A stretch of 21,228 nt of DNA from RBG-16-66-20 sp035499575 (GTDB lineage Bacteria > Pseudomonadota > Gammaproteobacteria > Burkholderiales > SG8-39), in NCBI GenBank assembly GCA_035499575.1, contig DATJYN010000011.1, forward strand, positions 1-21,228, written 5' to 3'. A program made the translations under genes and the position numbers. This document shows, in pieces, positions 6,319 through 13,696 of the stretch. Under the pieces are notes generated by a model, which did not search any database, was not told where the DNA came from, and worked only from the letters and a program-made list of their open reading frames with translations. Every line of letters starts with the position of its first letter. Position 1 is the stretch's first letter.

Positions 6319-7374
6319 TCATTCCGCCTCGAGCGGCACTTTCAGTTTCGTTCCCCTGACGACGATGCCGCCGCGCTCGCCCGGCGCGACGCTGCCGTAG
6401 CGCGGTGCAAAAATCTCCGGCAGCGGCCGCGCGCCGGGAGGCGCAAGCCACAGGCGCAGCAGGTGGCGATGGCGCTCCGGCTCCGGCCAGTTCTCGAAAT
6501 CGTTGCGGGAATGCAGGATCTGGTGGTTATGCAGGAACTGCATGTCGCCCGGCAGGAAGGCCATCGAAAGGTGGATCTGCGGATCGTTCACCAGCGAATC
6601 CAGCAGGTCCATCGCTTCGACTTGTTCGCGTCGCAGCCGTTTCGCCTGCGGAAAGAGCTCCTGGGCGGATTCGATGTACTGGCGCACGTAGATGCAGGTC
6701 AGGCGGCCGGCATGCCGGTGGAAAATCGGCATGTCGAACCAGGGCTGCATGCCTTCGGGCACTTCGCCGCGGCGGTCGGTGGGATAGGGCTCGAACAGCG
6801 CGGGCGCGAGGTCGGGCCGCCGCGCGAGCACCTCGTTGTAGAGAGTCATCGAGCTGGCGATGAAACTCTCGCCGCCCGATTTCGCGGTCTTCAGGCACAG
6901 CAGTCCCACGATATCCACTGAATCGGTGTGGTACTCCAGTTTCCGGCTGGTCTGGTAGTAGCGCACCTTCGGGTCGGTGATGTCGAGGCCGAGGTCCTTG
7001 ACGTGGCCGAGCAGGTGGCCCTTGGCGTTCTGCGAGCGCGCGCGTCCGAACCAGGAGCCCAGGCCGAGGTAGGCGATGGCCTGTTCCTCGCGCGTGTAGC
7101 GATCCACCGGAAAGCCGCGCAGCATGGCAAAGCCGCGACCTTCGAGCAGTTCGACGAGGATGCCGGCGAGCGTTTTGCCGAGCACCGGCAGCGGGAAGGA
7201 CGCAGGCGATATTTTCTCGAGCGCCGCGCCGCTTGCCTTGAAGCTGCGCACTGCAGCATCCAGTTCAGCGAGTTCCGAGGCACTGAAGTTGCGGATCCAG
7301 TCGCTGCGCTGCTGCAAATCGCGTCCGTACCAGACCGAGGGCCCCGAGACCGCTGAGGGCGCCGAGACCGGCAT
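6319..7374 (-). CDS. TauD/TfdA-family Fe(II)/2-oxoglutarate dioxygenase
   Basis: A 351-residue protein of the TauD/TfdA family. Such enzymes use Fe(II), oxygen and 2-oxoglutarate to hydroxylate a substrate, often splitting a C-S or C-O bond as in taurine or 2,4-D degradation. The iron site is visible: HTD at 149-151 in LEYHTDSVDIVGLL, and the distal His288 in LHNHQILHSRNDFENW. Arg307 in RHLLRLWL should bind 2-oxoglutarate. The start at 7374 is preceded at proper distance by GGAGAAG. An in-frame ATG at 7389 (15 bp upstream) is an alternative, and a longer open frame would run into the divergent Bug gene. It is transcribed alone, divergently from the Bug receptor, with 41 bp between them. At 351 residues it is longer than TauD itself (about 280), so the exact substrate cannot be assigned. 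Confidence 0.85.
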   Translation of the reverse strand: MPVSAPSAVSGPSVWYGRDLQQRSDWIRNFSASELAELDAAVRSFKASGAALEKISPASFPLPVLGKTLAGILVELLEGRGFAMLRGFPVDRYTREEQAIAYLGLGSWFGRARSQNAKGHLLGHVKDLGLDITDPKVRYYQTSRKLEYHTDSVDIVGLLCLKTAKSGGESFIASSMTLYNEVLARRPDLAPALFEPYPTDRRGEVPEGMQPWFDMPIFHRHAGRLTCIYVRQYIESAQELFPQAKRLRREQVEAMDLLDSLVNDPQIHLSMAFLPGDMQFLHNHQILHSRNDFENWPEPERHRHLLRLWLAPPGARPLPEIFAPRYGSVAPGERGGIVVRGTKLKVPLEAE

Positions 7375-7415
7375 GTTAGGCTTCTCCATCCATCGGAGAA
7401 TACCGGAGTAGGGGA

Positions 7416-8393
7416 ATGAAACCATTGTTCGCATTGTTCGTTTCGCTCGGGTTTGCCGCCGGGTTTTCCCCGCAGGCGCAGGCGCAGGCTTACCCGATCA
7501 AACCCATCACCTTCGTCATCCCCTTTGCCGCGGGCGGCGACTCGGACCTCTCGGGGCGCAATGTTGCGCTGCACGCGCAGAAGTACCTCAACAACCAGCC
7601 GATCGTCTCGATCAACCGCGTCGGCGCCTCCGGCGCGATCGCCGCGATGGCGGTCCGCAATGCTCCGGCCGACGGCTACACCCTGCTCGTGGCGCGCATC
7701 GCCACGCACGCCATCGTTCCCGCGATCGATTCGAAGGCGCCGTACAAGTGGAATGACTTCACCATGCTGTCGCTGATCGAGCTCAATCCCTATGTCTGCT
7801 TCGTCAGGAGCGATTCGCCCTACAGGACCGCCGCCGAGCTGATCGCCGCGATGCGCGCCGATCCGGGCAAGCTCAATTTCTCCACCGCCGGCGTCGCTAC
7901 CAGCCAGAACATGACGGTGCAGTACTGGATGACGGTCGCCGGCCTGACCAAGGACCACGCAGTGGGTATCCACTACAAGGGCGGCGGGGAAGTCACCACC
8001 TCGGTGCTTGGCGGGCAGGTGCAGTTCGCGTGCAACAACGCGCCTACGGTGATCCCGCAGATCAAGGCCGGCAGCTTGCGCGGCCTGATGGTCATGCCGG
8101 AGCGCATGCCCGAGATACCGGACGTGCCGAGTGCGCGCGAAGCCGGTTTCCCGGACATGGAGAAGACCGTGGGCTGGACCGCGCTCATGGGACCGCCGGG
8201 ACTGCCGAAGGAAGTGGTCGATCGCTGGGTCGACGTCTTCGCCCGGCTGGCGAAGGACCCGGACTGGATCGCCGGCAACGCCAAGCTCGGCGGCATTGCA
8301 GCGATCCGCTCGCCGGCCGAAACGGAGAAGTTCGTGCGCGAGCAGTACGAGCTGTACGACAGGCTGGTCACCGCGCTCGGCATCCGGCAGTAG
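7416..8393 (+). CDS. Bug/TctC-family tripartite tricarboxylate transporter solute receptor
   Basis: A 325-residue periplasmic binding protein of the Bug (TctC) family, which binds carboxylated metabolites. Residues 1-25 form a signal peptide ending AQAQA. The mature protein starts YPIKPITFVIPFAAGGDSD, the family hallmark, where the PFAAGG loop holds the ligand carboxylate. Later family features are DGYTLLVARIATHA and NFSTAGVATSQNM. GGAGTAGGGG just upstream is a good ribosome-binding site. No TctA/TctB membrane genes are in the window, so it is an orphan receptor, as is common for this family. The acetolactate-synthase-like gene starts 3 bp after its stop, so the ligand may be linked to that enzyme or to the divergent dioxygenase. 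Confidence 0.93.
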   Translation: MKPLFALFVSLGFAAGFSPQAQAQAYPIKPITFVIPFAAGGDSDLSGRNVALHAQKYLNNQPIVSINRVGASGAIAAMAVRNAPADGYTLLVARIATHAIVPAIDSKAPYKWNDFTMLSLIELNPYVCFVRSDSPYRTAAELIAAMRADPGKLNFSTAGVATSQNMTVQYWMTVAGLTKDHAVGIHYKGGGEVTTSVLGGQVQFACNNAPTVIPQIKAGSLRGLMVMPERMPEIPDVPSAREAGFPDMEKTVGWTALMGPPGLPKEVVDRWVDVFARLAKDPDWIAGNAKLGGIAAIRSPAETEKFVREQYELYDRLVTALGIRQ

Positions 8394-8396
8394 CGC

Positions 8397-9920
8397 ATGC
8401 GTGGATCCGACCTGATCGCGCGCGGGCTCGCGCGCGCAGGCACGCGCTACGTATTCGCGCTGTCGGGCAACCACGTGATGCCGATATTCGACGCGGCGCT
8501 CGATGCGAAGGTGCCGATCGTCCATGTGCGCCATGAAGCGGCCGCCGTACACATGGCGGACGCCTGGGGCCGGCTGACTGGCGAGGTCGGCGTGGCGCTC
8601 GTGACCGGTGGCCCGGGTCACGCCAATGCGGTATCCGCGCTCTATACGGCGCTTGCCGCGGACTCTCCCGTGCTGCTGCTGTCGGGGCACGCGCCCACGG
8701 GCGAACTCGGCAAGGGCGCGTTCCAGGAAATGGCCCAGGCGGAAATGGCGGCGCCCGCCTGCAAGGCGTCCTGGACGGTGCGCTCGGCGGCTTCGCTCGG
8801 CGAAGATCTCGCGCGCGCCATGCGCATGGCGAAAGCCGGCAGGCCGGGGCCGGTGCACCTGTCGCTGCCTGCCGATCTGCTCGAAGCCGATGCGGAAGCG
8901 GGGTTGCCGGCGCAGGAGGATTTCCAGCCCGAACCGGATTCCGCCGGCGTGAGCGAAGAAATCCTCGGGCTGCTTGGAAAGGCGAAGAAGCCGCTGCTGA
9001 TCGCCGGTCCGGCGTTCGGCAATGCGCGCGGCCGCGCCGTGCTCAGGCAATTCGAGGAAGCGACGCGCGTGCCTTCGATCGTGATGGAAAGCCCGCGCGG
9101 CGTGAACGATCCCAGCCTCGGGCTGCTCGCCGAAGTGCTCGCGGCGGCGGATGTCGTCGTGCTGGCGGGCAAGCGGCGGGATTTCACGCTGAAGTTCGGC
9201 GCCGCCTTCGGCAAGGACTGCCGCGTGATCGAGATCGACGGCGGGCAGATCGCAGCGCGGACTGGAAACCGGGCGGGAAGCGCCTGGCTCGATGAGGTGC
9301 GCTCGGCGCTCGCGTTCCGGCCCGCCGCCTGGAAAACACTCGAATCGAAAGCGGCCGGCCCATTGCACCCGGTGGAGGTCGGCCGCGCGGTGCAGAAGCT
9401 GCTGCTCGATGCTCCGGAGTCGGTGCTGGTTGCGGACGGCGGCGAATTCGGCCAGTGGTCGCAGGCGGCGCTGTCGGCGCCACATCGCGTGATCAACGGC
9501 GTCGCCGGTTCGATCGGCTCCGCGCTGCCATTCGCCGCCTCGGCCAAGCTCGCGTTTCCCGGTTCGACCGTGGTGGCGATGCTCGGCGACGGCACCTTCG
9601 GTTTCCATTCCTCGGAATTGGACACCGCGATACGCGCCGGGCTCGCCTACGTGGCGATCGTCGGCAACGACAGCTGCTGGAACGCCGAATACCAGATCCA
9701 GCTGCGCAGCTACGGCGCCGCGCGCGCAACCGGCCTCGACCTGTTGCCCACGCGCTACGACCGGGTGGCCGCCGGCTTCGGCGCCCACGGCGAGCATGTC
9801 GAGCGGCCGGAGGAACTTGTACCGGCGCTGGCGCGCGCGGCCGGAGCCGGGCGCGCGGCCTGCGTGAATGTGATGATTGAACGTGTTCCCGCGCCCGTGT
9901 ACCGTCGGGGCTCCGAGTAG
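8397..9920 (+). CDS. Acetolactate-synthase-like ThDP enzyme
   Basis: A 507-residue full-length ThDP enzyme with the three usual domains: PYR (about 1-165), a central domain (about 185-310) and PP (about 325-500). The activating glutamate is Glu47 in VRHEAAAVHMADAWGRLTG. The ThDP/Mg motif is GDGTF (397-401) with Asn424 in VGNDSCWN, 24 residues after GDG. The family also includes benzoylformate decarboxylase, oxalyl-CoA decarboxylase, 2-hydroxyacyl-CoA lyase and sulfoacetaldehyde acetyltransferase. It is somewhat shorter than biosynthetic acetolactate synthase and has no regulatory ilvN-like partner next to it, which argues for a catabolic role. It starts 3 bp after the Bug receptor stop, without a clear own promoter. 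The superfamily is certain, the reaction is not. Confidence 0.87.
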   Translation: MRGSDLIARGLARAGTRYVFALSGNHVMPIFDAALDAKVPIVHVRHEAAAVHMADAWGRLTGEVGVALVTGGPGHANAVSALYTALAADSPVLLLSGHAPTGELGKGAFQEMAQAEMAAPACKASWTVRSAASLGEDLARAMRMAKAGRPGPVHLSLPADLLEADAEAGLPAQEDFQPEPDSAGVSEEILGLLGKAKKPLLIAGPAFGNARGRAVLRQFEEATRVPSIVMESPRGVNDPSLGLLAEVLAAADVVVLAGKRRDFTLKFGAAFGKDCRVIEIDGGQIAARTGNRAGSAWLDEVRSALAFRPAAWKTLESKAAGPLHPVEVGRAVQKLLLDAPESVLVADGGEFGQWSQAALSAPHRVINGVAGSIGSALPFAASAKLAFPGSTVVAMLGDGTFGFHSSELDTAIRAGLAYVAIVGNDSCWNAEYQIQLRSYGAARATGLDLLPTRYDRVAAGFGAHGEHVERPEELVPALARAAGAGRAACVNVMIERVPAPVYRRGSE

Positions 9921-9953
9921 AATTCCAGCTTGGACGCCCGGATGAACAGGTGA
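9918..9953 (+). promoter_or_regulatory. Possible -10 element and ribosome-binding site before the cNMP-binding gene
   Basis: TAGAAT (9918-9923) matches the -10 consensus at five of six positions and begins inside the stop codon of the upstream gene. No good -35 box is seen at 16-18 bp. AGGTGA (9948-9953) is a ribosome-binding site 4 nt before the ATG at 9958. Confidence 0.35.
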
Positions 9954-9957
9954 CCCG

Positions 9958-10836
9958 ATGAGCGACCTGGATTTTTCCAGCACCTCCCCGATGAAGCCGG
10001 CGGGCCAGCCGGCCGCGCCGCCGCCCCCCCCGGTCTACAACGCCGCGATGGCGATGGATTTCTTCAAGACCGCCGGCAAGCCCGAGAGCTTCGCTGCCGG
10101 CGCGACGATTTTCGCCGAAGACGAAAAGGGCGGGCTGCTGAAGCGCGCGAAGATGTACGTGCTGATCGTCGGCGAGATCGAGATGATCGCGCAGAACCAG
10201 GTGATCGGTTCGGTCAAGGCGGGCGAGACTTTCGGCGAGATGGCGGTAATCGCGCAGGCGGCGCGCACGGCGACCGCGCGGGCGAAGACGCAATGCACGG
10301 TCATCGGCCTAGATGAGAAGCAGTACCAGGCGGCCCTGCAGCAGAAGCCGGAGTTCGCGCTGATGCTGATGAGCATCATCAACACGCGCCTGCGCAGCAC
10401 CATATCGCGGCTGCGTGCGAGCGGCTCCCTGCACGCGGGCGAGGCCAAGGAATCGCCGGTATTCGACAAGAAGCTGCTGACGGGCCTGGTCAACCTGATG
10501 GGCGGGCAGGAGCCCGCGCGTTATCCCGCCGGCAAGATGATCATGCAGGAAGGCACCGGCGGCGCCTTCATGTACGTGGTACTGGAAGGCAAAGTCGCGA
10601 TCACCATCAAGGGCGGGCTGGTCGGCAAGGCGGGCCCGGGCGGCGTGTTCGGCGAAATGGCGCTGGTCGACCAGTCGGTGCGCGCCGCCACTGCGGTGGC
10701 GGAGACCGACTGCGCGCTGCTGGGCATCAACCGCGCCGCATTCCTGCAGCTGGTGAAGACCAGCCCAGCATTCGGCGCCTCGCTGCTCGCCGGGCTCGCG
10801 GAACGTGCAAAGGACATGGCGGTCCGCAATAAATAG
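9958..10836 (+). CDS. Tandem cyclic-nucleotide-binding domain protein without output domain
   Basis: A 292-residue protein with two cNMP-binding (Crp-type sensor) domains, about 35-145 and 172-285, after a Pro-rich N-terminus (GQPAAPPPPPVYN). Each domain carries a phosphate-binding cassette: FGEMAVIAQAARTATA (92-106, Glu94 and Arg103) and FGEMALVDQSVRAATA (231-246, Glu233 and Arg242). The second is very close to the cAMP-binding consensus. There is no helix-turn-helix, kinase, cyclase or membrane segment, so it cannot act like Crp on its own; it may act through a partner protein. The flavin monooxygenase gene starts 4 bp after its stop, suggesting co-expression. Binding of cAMP or cGMP is inferred from the motifs. 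Confidence 0.87.
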   Translation: MSDLDFSSTSPMKPAGQPAAPPPPPVYNAAMAMDFFKTAGKPESFAAGATIFAEDEKGGLLKRAKMYVLIVGEIEMIAQNQVIGSVKAGETFGEMAVIAQAARTATARAKTQCTVIGLDEKQYQAALQQKPEFALMLMSIINTRLRSTISRLRASGSLHAGEAKESPVFDKKLLTGLVNLMGGQEPARYPAGKMIMQEGTGGAFMYVVLEGKVAITIKGGLVGKAGPGGVFGEMALVDQSVRAATAVAETDCALLGINRAAFLQLVKTSPAFGASLLAGLAERAKDMAVRNK

Positions 10837-10840
10837 CGCA

Positions 10841-12289
10841 ATGCGGCACGGCCTGCGGATTGCCGTCGTCGGCTCGGGATTTTCCGGTCTCTGCGCCGCC
10901 ATCCGCCTGCGCAAGGCGGGCTTCGACGACGTCACGATCTACGAGCGCGCGGCTGACGTGGGCGGCACCTGGCGCGACAACACCTATCCCGGTTGCGCCT
11001 GCGACATTCCGTCGAACCTGTATTCGTTTTCCTTCGAGCCCAATCCGGACTGGACGCGGATGTTCCCGCTGCAGGCGGAAATCCGCGCCTACCTGAACCG
11101 CGTCGCCGACAAGTACGGCCTGCGCGGGCGCATCCGCTTCGGCAAGAACCTGGCCGAAGCGGCTTTCGACGATGCGACGAGCACCTGGACGCTGCGCTTT
11201 GCCGACGGCAGCGAAATCCGCACCGACGTGGTGATCGGCGCCACCGGGCCGCTTAGTAAGCCGGCTTTTCCGGGCATCGCCGGCCTGGCATCCTTCGAGG
11301 GAGTCGCGTTTCATTCGTCGCAATGGCGCCACGACGTCGATCTCCGGGGCAAGCGCGTGGCGGTGATCGGCACGGGCGCGAGCGCGATCCAGTTCGTGCC
11401 GCGCATCGCGCAGCTTGCCGCGCAGGTCCACGTCTTCCAGCGCACGCCGCCCTGGGTGCTGCCGCACCGCGACCGTCCGCTCGGGCCGCGCGAGCGGCGC
11501 CTGTACCGGCTGCTGCCGTTCGCGCAGAAACTGCTGCGCTGGGGCATCTACCTGCGCCAGGAGTTGCTGATCTCGGGTTTCACGGGCGGCGCGAAAATGC
11601 AGCAGCGCTTCCGCCGCTTCGCGCTGTGGCAGCTGGAGCGCCAGGTCGCGGATGCGGAATTGCGCCGCAAGCTGACGCCGGACTACGCGCCGGGCTGCAA
11701 GCGGCTGCTGATATCGAACGACTGGTACCCGGCGTTGCAGCGTCCGAACGTCGAACTGCTCGCGGAGGGCGCCGCGAAGCTGGCGGGACGGCGCATCGCC
11801 GGCGTTTCGGGCGCGAGCCGGGAAGTGGACGTGGTGATCTTCGGCACCGGCTTCGCCGCCACCGATTTCATTTCGCCGCTGAAGATCCGCGGCCGCGGCG
11901 GCATCGAGCTGTCGCAGGCCTGGCGCGGCGGCGCGGCGACGCACCTCGGCATCAGCGTCGCGGGCTTCCCGAATTTCTTCATGGTGGTCGGCCCGAACAC
12001 CGGCCTCGGCCATAACTCGCTCGTCTTCATGATTGAAGCGCAGATGAACTACATCGCGGGCGCGCTCTCCCGCATGCGCGCCGCCGGCCAGCGCAAGCTC
12101 GAGCTGCGTCCCGAAGTCCAGCAGGCTTCCTACCGCGACGTGCAGCGCCGCCTGCGGCGCACCGTGTGGGCCTCAGGCTGCCGCAGCTGGTACCTCACAG
12201 CGGACGGGCGCAACGACACGCTTTGGCCGGGCTCGACGATGGACTACTGGCGCCGGACCCTGCGCTTCGATCCTGCAAGCTACTCCTAG
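10841..12289 (+). CDS. FAD-dependent monooxygenase, Baeyer-Villiger type
   Basis: A 482-residue class B flavoprotein monooxygenase. Members use FAD and NADPH to insert oxygen next to a ketone or oxidise a heteroatom. Features in order: FAD-binding GSGFSG (11-16), GGTWRDNTYPGCACDIPSNL (41-60) typical of Baeyer-Villiger enzymes, the fingerprint FEGVAFHSSQWR (152-163) matching FxGxxxHxxxW with Arg in place of the final Pro/Asp, the NADPH-binding GTGASA (177-182), and GTGFAATDF later. The start ATG 10841 places the first beta strand immediately before GSGFSG; a longer frame from 10805 overlaps the upstream gene and is less likely. It probably shares a transcript with the cNMP-binding gene. Its stop codon overlaps that of the convergent flavoenzyme gene. 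The substrate is unknown. Confidence 0.88.
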   Translation: MRHGLRIAVVGSGFSGLCAAIRLRKAGFDDVTIYERAADVGGTWRDNTYPGCACDIPSNLYSFSFEPNPDWTRMFPLQAEIRAYLNRVADKYGLRGRIRFGKNLAEAAFDDATSTWTLRFADGSEIRTDVVIGATGPLSKPAFPGIAGLASFEGVAFHSSQWRHDVDLRGKRVAVIGTGASAIQFVPRIAQLAAQVHVFQRTPPWVLPHRDRPLGPRERRLYRLLPFAQKLLRWGIYLRQELLISGFTGGAKMQQRFRRFALWQLERQVADAELRRKLTPDYAPGCKRLLISNDWYPALQRPNVELLAEGAAKLAGRRIAGVSGASREVDVVIFGTGFAATDFISPLKIRGRGGIELSQAWRGGAATHLGISVAGFPNFFMVVGPNTGLGHNSLVFMIEAQMNYIAGALSRMRAAGQRKLELRPEVQQASYRDVQRRLRRTVWASGCRSWYLTADGRNDTLWPGSTMDYWRRTLRFDPASYS

Positions 12290-13656
12290 AGTACTTTCCC
12301 CGGGTTCATCAGGCCCGCGGGATCGAGCGCTTTCTTGACCGTGCGCATCAGTTCGATCTCCAGCGGCGCCTTGTGCAGCGCGATTTCCGCGCGCTTCAAC
12401 TGTCCCAGGCCATGCTCGGCGGAAATCGAGCCGCCGAGCGCGTCCACCGCGTCGTAGACGAGGCGGCTGACCTCGGCTCGGCGCGCTATCAGGGCGGCAT
12501 CGCCGACGTTGTAGTGCAGGTTGCCGTCGCCCACGTGGCCGAAGCAGAAGATGCGCGTGCCGGGGAAGGCTTTGCCGATCGACGCGTCCGCGCGCGCGAT
12601 CAGCTCGGGCACCTTCGAGACCGCGACCGAGATGTCGTGCTTCACGTTGCTGAACTGCGCTTCGGGTACGGACTCCCGGATCGACCACAGCGCTTTCGAT
12701 TCGTTAGCGCTCTTGGCGATGACGGCATTGGGAGCCGAATCGCCCGCCAGGGCGGCCGCAAGCCGTTCGTGCAAGGCTTCGTCCGGTCCGCTGTCGTCCA
12801 ACTGGGCAAGCACGTACCAGGCGCCGCCGGGAAGCGGGTCGCGAAGCTGCGGCCGATGGGCGAGCACCGCGTCGACGCAGTTGCGCGAAAGAAGCTCGAA
12901 AGCCGTCAGGCGGTCCGCGCAGGCGGCGCGCAATTGGTTCAGCAGGTCCACCGCGCGCCGCGGGTTTTCGACCTCGATCCAGGCGGTCGCGGATGCGGTC
13001 GGCCTCGGGTGCAGCTTGAGCACCGCCGCGGTGATGACGCCGAGCGTGCCCTCCGCACCGATGAACATCTGCTTTAGATCGTAGCCGGTGTTGTCCTTGC
13101 GCAAGCCCCGCAGACCGTCCCAGACGCGCCCGTCAGGCAGCACCGCTTCCAATCCGAGCACCTGGTCGCGCGCATTGCCATAGCGCAGGACATTGACGCC
13201 GCCTGCGTTCGTCGACAGGTTGCCGCCGATCTGGCAGCTGCCTTCGGCGGCGAGCGACAGGGCGAACAGGCGATCGGCCTGCGCGGCGATACGCTGCACC
13301 TCCGCGAGCACGCAGCCCGCCTCGACGGTGACGGTATTGTTGGCCGCATCCAGTTCGCGGATGCGGTTCATGCGCGAGAGCGACAGCACGATCTCCGGGC
13401 GCGCGCCGGTCGGCACCGAGCCGCCGCACAGTCCGGTGTTGCCTCCCTGCGGCACGATCGCGATGCCGGATTGCGCGCACAGGCGCACGACGGCGGCCAC
13501 TTCGGCGGTATTCGATGGGCGGGCGACGCACAGCGCGGCGACGCTGAACTGCCTGCGCCAGTCCGTCGTATAGGCCGCGGTGTCGGTTGCGCCGGTGAGG
13601 ACATCGTTCGCGCCGACGATCGCGGCGAGCGCCCCGAGGAAGCTGTTTTGCGTCAT
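12286..13656 (-). CDS. FAD-linked D-2-hydroxyacid dehydrogenase (GlcD / D-lactate or D-2-hydroxyglutarate dehydrogenase family)
   Basis: A 456-residue flavoprotein of the VAO/PCMH superfamily that oxidises a D-2-hydroxy acid. The FAD-binding domain covers about 40-220, with PQGGNTGLCGGSVPTG (69-84), GGNLSTNAGGVNVLRYGN (144-161) and FIGAEGTLGVIT (198-209). The C-terminal FAD-oxidase domain has the metal and substrate motif CFGHVGDGNLHYN (371-383) and SAEHGLGQLKR (412-422). The end DPAGLMNPGKVL is typical of the family. The start used is ATG 13656; an in-frame GTG at 13677, preceded by AAGG, would add seven residues and cannot be excluded. It is a single gene, divergent from the binding-protein operon. 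There is no GlcE/GlcF partner, so it is more like the single-chain dehydrogenases. The substrate is unassigned. Confidence 0.9.
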   Translation of the reverse strand: MTQNSFLGALAAIVGANDVLTGATDTAAYTTDWRRQFSVAALCVARPSNTAEVAAVVRLCAQSGIAIVPQGGNTGLCGGSVPTGARPEIVLSLSRMNRIRELDAANNTVTVEAGCVLAEVQRIAAQADRLFALSLAAEGSCQIGGNLSTNAGGVNVLRYGNARDQVLGLEAVLPDGRVWDGLRGLRKDNTGYDLKQMFIGAEGTLGVITAAVLKLHPRPTASATAWIEVENPRRAVDLLNQLRAACADRLTAFELLSRNCVDAVLAHRPQLRDPLPGGAWYVLAQLDDSGPDEALHERLAAALAGDSAPNAVIAKSANESKALWSIRESVPEAQFSNVKHDISVAVSKVPELIARADASIGKAFPGTRIFCFGHVGDGNLHYNVGDAALIARRAEVSRLVYDAVDALGGSISAEHGLGQLKRAEIALHKAPLEIELMRTVKKALDPAGLMNPGKVL

Positions 13657-13658
13657 CC

Positions 13659-13687
13659 TTGACGCGGATTTTCCCACACCTTAACTT
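13659..13687 (+). promoter_or_regulatory. Candidate promoter of the binding-protein/MFS operon
   Basis: TTGACG (13659-13664, five of six to the -35 consensus) and TAACTT (13682-13687, with the key T, A and final T of a -10 box) are separated by 17 bp. The -10 ends 9 nt before the ATG at 13697, and no Shine-Dalgarno sequence lies between, so the mRNA would be almost leaderless. Prediction only. Confidence 0.5.
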
Positions 13688-13696
13688 GCAAGCCAG

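Noticed and set aside
7375..7434. Start of the TauD-type gene at 7434
   Set aside because: It would overlap the start of the divergent Bug gene and add a non-family segment. The ATG at 7374 has a Shine-Dalgarno sequence.
6891..9983. A 1030-codon open frame on the minus strand opposite the Bug and ThDP enzyme genes
   Set aside because: It is rich in Arg, His, Gly and Ala with no domain, and lies antisense to two clear genes. It is a by-product of high-GC codon bias.
12166..13077. A 303-codon plus-strand open frame opposite the D-2-hydroxyacid dehydrogenase-like gene
   Set aside because: Antisense to a gene with full FAD-binding motifs; biased composition only.
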